From Macrophomina tecta (Eukaryota > Ascomycota > Dothideomycetes > Botryosphaeriales > Botryosphaeriaceae): 64,000 bases of DNA. The notes under the pieces are model-generated. The model was not told the origin of the DNA. It did no database searches and worked only from the letters and a program-made list of their open reading frames with translations. Shown here piece by piece: positions 57,843 to 64,000 of the stretch. Position 1 is the stretch's first letter. The number at the start of each line of letters is the position of its first letter. Location: positions 558,001-622,000 of the forward strand of contig JAKSGN010000021.1 in assembly GCA_024180945.1 (NCBI GenBank), given 5' to 3'. The translations under genes were made by a program, and so were the position numbers.

Positions 57843-60800
57843 TCATCTTAGCAGCCCGCACATGCACTGACAGTCAGGGACCGGACAGGTCTTGTGCTTC
57901 GCAAACCAATCCCTCGCATGGTGTCCATGGAACCCGTGCGTACAGGTCATGCAGAAGACCATCTGTCGTGCCTCCGGGTCCTCGTCTTTTAGACTCTCAG
58001 CTCCGCCAATGGTCGCCGGGTCGGGGCTACCCAACCACATCATGCATATCCCACAGCGAGGCATGCGTCGACCGCACCGGGGGCATACCAGTCCGGAGTT
58101 GTGGCTTGGCGTATTCGCCTTTTGTGCTGTGGCGGGCTTGCTTGGCTTGCCGCCGACAATGTTGGTACTGGACGGCAGCGCCGATGCAATACCCGGGGGT
58201 TCTGAGAGCGGTACAAGCTGGTCGCCGCGCCTGGCAAGGGCAAGCTGGCAGTGCAAACAGCGGATGGTGATCTGGCGGGGGAATGCCTTATTGAGGCACA
58301 GCCCATCTCGTGTTTTGGCGACTTTGTTGTGAGAGACGATGAAGCGGGTGCGCTCGATGAAGCATCGCCAGGTCTGCATCTGCATGAAGTATGTGTCCTT
58401 CCAGTAGTCCCACCTTGGATCGCTCACGTAGAGAGGATTAGTGCGAGCCATGACAAGGACGGCAGTCTGAACATCACCGAATTTGGCGATGTAATGCTCG
58501 AAGAGGTCCATCGCTCGTTCGCCGAGTCCAGTAAAGACAATCCCTTCGATATCCCCGTACAAGCGGGCACCGTGGGAAACCAGCTTGATGAATTGGGTGA
58601 GCTGGTCATCATCGAGGTATTTCAGAGCAACTCCGACGCGGTCGACAAGAGAGAGCTCTTCAATCTTGGTGACGGTTTCCCAGTTTCCGGTGATGAAGTA
58701 CTGAAGCAGTGCTTTGAGGTACGGGTCTTCCGTCTCTTCGGCCATCCATTCACACAAATCTCGCTGATCCTTGTTGACGGTGTCGCAGGCGATGACCGCA
58801 CCCAGTCCGATATTCTGTAATAGTCGCTGCCGGACAAGTTGCTTGAGAAAGTCGAGCGCGATGTCTTTGTGTCCTTTGAATACTGCGAGGACAATGGCCT
58901 TGTAGTATTGGCCTTGCTCGATCAGGGCCTTGCAATTTTCTCGTATCCTTTGGGCCGAGAAAGTCCATCCGCAGATAGCAAGGCATAGCTGACGGTGCTC
59001 AGGACGCTGTGTCTTGACCCCTTGGAATGGAGGGTATTCCTTTTCTTGCACGATCTCGCGGATGACGTTGCGGAAGTCTGGTGGAGATACGGATGGCCTT
59101 CCGATCAGTCGATACCCGTTCTGCTTCCCACCAAGACTATTTTCCCAGATGTACGCAACACCCAAGTAACTCAAGTCCACCCCATCCGCGACCATTCCGT
59201 CATCTTTGGCAAGATCATCAAAGCGCTGGATCAATTCCCACAGGCCAACGAGCCAAGGATCGTTCGCCACAATCTGCTTGTTCTTCTTGCAGTCCAGACA
59301 GTAGCCCTCCTTTGCACGCCTCTTTGCCACGCCAAGGGCCTTCAAGGTGTCGCTGATGTCAAGAGAAGTGCTGGGAAATCCCAGGGTTAGGAGTTCTTCA
59401 TGGCGTTCCCGGCTAGTTGTAGCCTTCGTCCGCTCTGGAGCCTTGTGGCCGAAGTTCTCCATGCTCAATTTGTCTAATCGGCCGAATCCTCCCACGGTGT
59501 TTGACTTGAAAGCACTTGATTGCTTCCGATCGCCGACAATGCGGGCCTGCAGCCTCTCAAGGTCCTCTGCGACCGAGCCATCCGGAGGCGAGGGCTCGGC
59601 AACAGCCATCTGTTCGCGATAGATCTCGTCAAGAGCGGTGAAATGAATGCTCGGAGCTTGAGTAGGAATCTTGCTTATCTTGATCTCGCGATTGTACTGC
59701 AAGTTGATGGTGCTGTGGTTTCCAACCGGAGAAGCTTCTGACATGAAGTCGAAAGCCATGATGCGAGCAGCCTCGTCGCGCCCGTACTGCTGGTCATACC
59801 AAGGGTAGTGCATAGTGTGACTGTACTTTGTGAAGTGTTGGCAGCGGGAGCTGCTCGATGTGCCCGAGCTATGATCTCTTGACTCGTACTGGGCGACTTC
59901 GACGATCTTCAGCTCACCAGTGCTAGCAATAGCACCAAAGCAGCCTCTCTTGCTCCCTGAAAAACGCAATCCCCAGATGGCGGCACCATGGGTGTTATCT
60001 ACAGCAGGCCGCAACTCAAGGACGGCACCAGCGGGAGCTTCACCTGAGGGAGTCGTTGGGCCGGGGCGAGAAGCAAAGCGTCGATCCCATACGCTCACTG
60101 TGGGGTCTCCGGAAGGGCCGGCAGAAATGATGTAGTTCTCGTCCAGAGGATCTATGGCCAGATTATGTACCTGTCGGGTACCATATTGGGCCGCGCTGAC
60201 AGGCGCAGAGTCTGCATCATTCGCGTCAATCGTAGCGCATGGGGAGGGGAGGGGGGGGGAAAGAGGAACAACCAAAGCACAGCACGAGGAAGACGGAACG
60301 TACCGCGAAGATCATAGATGCGGATGCACTGACGAGACACACCGGCAACCAGCGTCTGAGGATGGCCGGGGAAGAACTTGATACTGGTGATGGCCTCAGA
60401 GCTGGCAAGCTTCTTGTACGGCTCCTGCTGAGAGGTAAAGGAGCCGACGTTCAAGTCATAGATGTTCATGCAAAAGTCGTTGCGGACTCTGTCCAGGCCA
60501 GTAGCGAGCAGGTTGCTGGAGCTAAAGGCAATGGAGTTGCATTTGCGCTGGTGCTTGATGGGGAAGGAATGGGTGAAGTCAGAGTTGGGACGGCCGGCAT
60601 CAATCTCTAGAAGACTGGCTTCACCAGATGCGGAGCCTATTGCCACGAAATGCTCGTGGGTCTTGGACCAATCGAAGGCAGTGAAGTTGGGAAGCTTGTC
60701 GCGGGCGGCCAGCTGCCGCCAGCGGATGGCCGCCTTGTCAACATGTTCAATCTCACACAAGCGCAGACGGTTCCCGGCGACGTCGACAACGATGAAGTGC

Positions 60801-60847
60801 GGCGACTGCTGATGGGAATGCGGCGACCAGCGGATTGCGGCCTCCAT
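57843..60847 (-). CDS. SEA4: SEA/GATOR2 complex subunit Sea4 (Mios)
   Basis: Two exons, complement(57843..60211, 60304..60847), 970 aa. Sea4/Mios belongs to the vacuole- or lysosome-associated SEA (GATOR2) complex that tunes TORC1 to amino acids. The N-terminal beta-propeller is visible as WD-type repeats (RWSPHSHQQSPHFIVVD, FDWSKTHEHFVAIGSASGEASLLE, SIKFFPGHPQTLVAGVSRQCIRIYDLR, LAIDPLDENYIISAGPSGDPTVSVWDRRF). An alpha-solenoid follows. The C-terminus has the zinc-binding module of the family: CPRCGRRMPRCGICMMWLG, then CMTCTHGFHGHHARDWF and CPVPDCQCMCG, a zinc ribbon plus RING-like pair. The junction (G + AC) restores the fourth propeller repeat. Length agrees with yeast Sea4 (1038 aa). Confidence 0.92.
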
Positions 60848-61166
60848 CTTCTGTCAGAGACGGGGACTGAAGCCGACCTGAGCTCGGCGAGAGGGCGGGG
60901 GCCAGAAGTGGGAGGGGGGCCATGTCACGGGGAGAAGCAAGCTGCACGCGTGTGCTGCATGGCGTGGTGGCGTGTGGTGGCAGGCGGTGGTCGAGCGCTG
61001 GGAGAGTGGGCGGAGGCTGATGAGCAGCGCCGGCGGAGCTTGGGCCCAACCCCAAATTGCTGCCTTGTTGATGCCTGGAGCGCGAGCCCGCCGAGGAAGG
61101 GCCGGGCCCTGCGTCAGATCCAAAGAATTTCCCGTCGCAAGCAGAACACCATCCCGTCCCGTCACC
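60848..61166. promoter_or_regulatory. Divergent promoter region, SEA4 / EFG1
   Basis: 319 bp shared by two genes transcribed away from each other, one for a growth-signalling subunit and one for ribosome assembly. GC-rich, with no TATA box. Confidence 0.55.
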
Positions 61167-62062
61167 ATGCCAGGTGTAAAGCGCCCCCGCGCCCAACACG
61201 ACTACTCCCGCTCGTCCACCGACCACTCCGCAGACATGACCTCCTCCAAGCGCAAGGCCGACGGCGATGCTCCACGCGCCAAGAAGCACAAACCCGCTCC
61301 CAGTCCTGCTACCAAAAAATACCAGCCGAAGAAGTACTCGCTCAACCCGCTCAAGGCCAGAATCCGCGACCTGCGCCGCCAGCTGGACCGCACTGGCGAG
61401 GACATGCCTGCCAACATCCGCGTCGACAAGGAGCGTGAGCTGCAGGCTTGCGAGCACGAGCTTTCTGTCGCCGAAGCAGAGCGTGTCAAGCAGGACATGA
61501 TCCCCCGCTACCACAAGGTCCGCTTCTTCGGTATGCCTGCTTCTCTACCCCGTGCAAAAGCCCTTATACTAATGCTTCCCAAGAGCGCCAAAAGGCAACG
61601 CGGTTCCTTAAGAAGGCCGTCAAGCGCCTGAATGACAACTCGGACCCCGAGAAGCACGCCGACCTCGAGCGCGAACAGCACATCTGCGAAGTCGACCTCA
61701 ACTACACCCTTTACTATCCGCTCATCCGACCTTATGTTTCTCTCTATGCTACCTCTAAGAACAAGGACGACCAAGACGTATCTGCTGGCACTACCCGCAT
61801 TGGCGGCGACCAGGAAATGTGGGAGATTGTGGAGAAAAAGATGCGGGATGGTACATTGGAAGCTCTGAGGAACGGCTTGGAATGGAGGCAAGGCTCCCCC
61901 AGAGCTTCGGCGACGCCTGTGACTGCCCCGGCGGAGAAGAAGGCCACCAAGGCTATCAAGACTACCAAGGCCCCTACCGCGAGGGCTACGGCCAGATCAA
62001 CCTCTGTATCGACGAAGGAAGACGCATCAGACAACGAAAGCGACGGTGGCTTTTTCGAGTGA
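61167..62062 (+). CDS. EFG1: rRNA-processing protein Efg1
   Basis: Two exons, join(61167..61530, 61584..62062), 280 aa. Efg1 is a nucleolar factor for early 18S rRNA processing. A basic N-terminus with KRK and KKHK signals leads into the family core: LNPLKARIRDLRRQLDR, PANIRVDKERELQACEHEL, RYHKVRFFERQKATRFLKKA (spanning the intron), and VDLNYTLYYPLIRPYVSLY. Long helices in the core suggest a coiled coil. The C-terminus is Lys/Ala/Thr-rich and ends acidic (EDASDNESDGGFFE). The 53-nt intron shows TACTAAT before its acceptor, and the junction (G + AG) restores the core. Length is close to yeast Efg1 (233 aa) plus the tail. Confidence 0.93.
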
Positions 62063-62366
62063 AAGGAGAATGTGGAAATCTGAGTCTATTGTGAAGGCTG
62101 ATGCATAGCTTTCGCTTCGCATAGCGCTGGCGTTACGGGGGAAAGGCCTCTTTGGTCTGGCGTTCTGGAAGGATTAGATCAATGGGAATCGAGAGGAAGC
62201 GCTCTATTTTTAGCGGTGTGTCCAGCCTTCTGTGTTGCAAGAAGACTTCAATGGTTAATTGAGCCTCTATGATTGATAGGTACATGCTGTTGTAAATATC
62301 CACAACGCATTAGCCGCTTTCGTTGTTTGTCAATTTACGACGTCCCATTGAGGCTTCATGGACTCC
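62063..62366. other. Convergent spacer
   Basis: 304 bp between the Efg1 stop and the stop of the opposing membrane-protein gene; AT-rich, nothing else seen. Confidence 0.6.
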
Positions 62367-63743
62367 TCAGAATGTGTTCAATCTCCCCCATTTCTCCTGC
62401 CACGCTTGAGAGGACCGTTTGATCTCCATCGAAACTGATGTCTCGACTTTGATATAAGCCGCCTCGGGGTCCAGCGGTGATGGGGTGTAACTGCAGTCTG
62501 CATTCCCCTCAACAACGGTGAAGCTTTCTCCCTCGCTCGGGCAAATTCTCCGCATGTCTTCTTCATGACTCTCGTTGTCAGCCTCACCGGGCCATTTCTT
62601 ATTTGAATTTCTGTCCATTACCGGGGGAGGGACGGGTGGGTACGAGCAGCGGAACGTCAAGCCCATAGAGGATCGCCTGGATCGACTGGTCATTTGAGAT
62701 CTCACCCCACCCCAAACCCTGAGTGTGAGTGGTTGAAGGAATGGGAGGCATGCTGACATGACAGCAAGGTTTATTTCGGCGATTGACCAAGTAGCAGCAG
62801 GCACGTAAACATCTATCAACCGCGTCAGCCTCCACCCATTTCGGAAAATAATACTTCTAACGCACACGTGACGTCAACCATGCTTGTCTGGACCAAGGCG
62901 GCCATCCTTCCGAGCGACGCAAAAATCACTCTGCCTTTGTCAGCGTCCTGTCAATGTTCACTTGATTTATCGAGCCTTACAATCCGCCCGTGCAAAACAG
63001 TCCCGCCGCAGAAAGCTTCTGGATTTTCTTCAGCCCGAGCTGAGAGATGACCCAGATTGGAACGCACAGAATGACGAGGTCAATGGCGGAGTTTGAGGCC
63101 GCAGAGGCGATGAATTCTGCTTGCGGGTTTTTGCAGGCGAGCAGGTTCTTCCACCATAGGTTTATGGGATCGCAGGTTGTCAGACACATCGCCTCGAAGA
63201 CAATGAGCCAGATGACTGCCATTGCCATGCAACTATAGATGGCGATGACGTGTTTTCTCAGGGTGAAGATGCGCCTGTAAAACAGGAGGATGGAGATCTT
63301 GATGGCGGTTATGCCGACGAGGTAGGATTGTTCGGCGATAAAGTTGATCTATGGCATCTCAGTGGAAGACTCCAGCCTCGCGCGAGTCAAACTTACCAGC
63401 AGCATTTCTTCGAGGCTCCCGTGGACGACTACTACAGCAAAATGCCTCCCGAACCCTCTTGTAACGGCTGTGGAAGTTCATTCAGTCGATCGTTCCCCAA
63501 GCCCACGAAAGCCTACTCACCGAGGATACCGCATATACTCGTCATCAACGCTGCACAATACCCGAGAAGTAACACAAAATTAGAAAGATCCCACGCGGAA
63601 AAGGACGAGCTGGCCATCCGCCGTGAAATGAACCTGAAAATCATGAGGGTGGTCGAAAGTGCTGTTGCGATGATGGTCACGACGATCACAGTGTCGCCCC
63701 GGTCCTCCTTGCGCCACGCCGCCGCCGATTTCACTGTTGCCAT
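62367..63743 (-). CDS. SAT4/rhodopsin-domain seven-pass membrane protein
   Basis: Five exons, complement(62367..62812, 62866..62930, 62981..63348, 63397..63467, 63521..63743), 390 aa. The fungal rhodopsin (SAT4) domain family includes Pth11-like receptor candidates and membrane proteins of metabolite clusters. Segments in order: TVIVVTIIATALSTTLMIF, NFVLLLGYCAALMTSI, AVVVVHGSLEEMLL loop, VGITAIKISILLFYRRIF, HVIAIYSCMAMAVIWLIVF, the Cys-containing loop with LWWKN, NSAIDLVILCVPIWVISQL, GLFCTGGLVIFASLGRMAA, and the family end VYVPAATWSIAEINLAVMSACLPFLQPL. All four junctions keep frame. The cytoplasmic tail is hydrophilic. No CFEM cysteine domain precedes the helices. An in-frame ATG at 63794 is an alternative start. 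Confidence 0.88.
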
Positions 63744-64000
63744 TGTTTGGAGGCCCGCGAGTTTCCCTCTTGATTCTCGCTCCAATTTCCGCAAAACAAT
63801 TCCGGGCAGGTCTACAGAAGTGCTGGCCAGGGCGCATGAGGATCAGACAACTTCCGAAAGAGAAGGAAAACCGGGAAAAGAGACCGAGACAGCTTGTGAC
63901 GACACTCTTCATATACAATCCGGGCGGTTCCTTGGTAGCATATGTTTCGTTCCAACAGCTCCTCGGAAACTTTTCTTCCGCTAGAGGAACCGCCACAGCG
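63744..64000. promoter_or_regulatory. Promoter region of the SAT4-type gene
   Basis: The last 257 bp of the window. No core element or other gene identified. Confidence 0.4.

Overview
The window is nuclear DNA of a filamentous ascomycete (Pezizomycotina). Almost every gene is split by short GT-AG introns, mostly 40-110 nt, several with a CTAAC/CTGAC branch-point-like motif just before the acceptor. The gene set is typically fungal: a Pal1 cell-morphology protein, a DUF3176 protein, a SAT4/rhodopsin-like membrane protein, a deuterolysin, a Zn2Cys6 regulator and secreted GH3 and GH47 enzymes. I lean to Dothideomycetes or Eurotiomycetes but the sequence alone does not settle the genus. Twenty-six protein genes could be modelled, counting one transposase; 24 have exons that join in frame from start to stop, one (SF3b subunit) is cut by the left edge, and one (46247-46847) may lack upstream exons.

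Layout. 1-8.5 kb: SF3b 10 kDa subunit (partial), a Yar1-like ankyrin protein divergent from RNA polymerase III subunit C11, a 2.2-kb gap, then Mediator subunit Med31 divergent from Pal1. 9.9-12.2 kb: DUF3176 membrane protein. 13.7-17.2 kb: a membrane-anchored protein that resembles a deuterolysin propeptide on its own, and 1.75 kb away a complete deuterolysin. 17.6-21 kb: a two-pass membrane protein and a secreted GH47 alpha-1,2-mannosidase. 22.05-23.36 kb: an intact Tc1-type transposon with perfect 30-bp terminal inverted repeats. 25.1-29.3 kb: pyruvate decarboxylase (9 exons) and an intradiol ring-cleavage dioxygenase. 30-32.4 kb: complex I CX9C subunit and a RecA/Rad51-family ATPase. 33-38 kb: an arrestin-domain protein divergent from a Zn2Cys6 factor; the shared promoter holds a 12-bp perfect inverted repeat. 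40.1-43.2 kb: GH3 beta-glucosidase. 46.2-52 kb: an unrecognised protein, a phytanoyl-CoA dioxygenase-like enzyme and an ING-type PHD-finger protein. 52.6-62.1 kb: a Gfd2-like exonuclease fused to an RRM, tRNA 2'-phosphotransferase Tpt1, the SEA/GATOR2 subunit Sea4/Mios and the rRNA-processing factor Efg1. 62.4-63.7 kb: SAT4-type membrane protein.

How the genes relate. Most are housekeeping genes for RNA and chromatin work (SF3b, C11, Med31, ING, Tpt1, Efg1, the nuclease-RRM protein), mixed with secreted hydrolases (deuterolysin, GH47, GH3) that suit a saprobe or plant-associated fungus. I see no biosynthetic gene cluster, no CRISPR, no tRNA or rRNA gene and no bacterial operon. The best leads for novelty are the stand-alone propeptide-like protein beside a deuterolysin, the exonuclease-RRM fusion with a coding-like intron, Tpt1 with RGG tails and an internal low-complexity insert, the recently inserted Tc1 element, and the palindrome between the arrestin and zinc-cluster genes.
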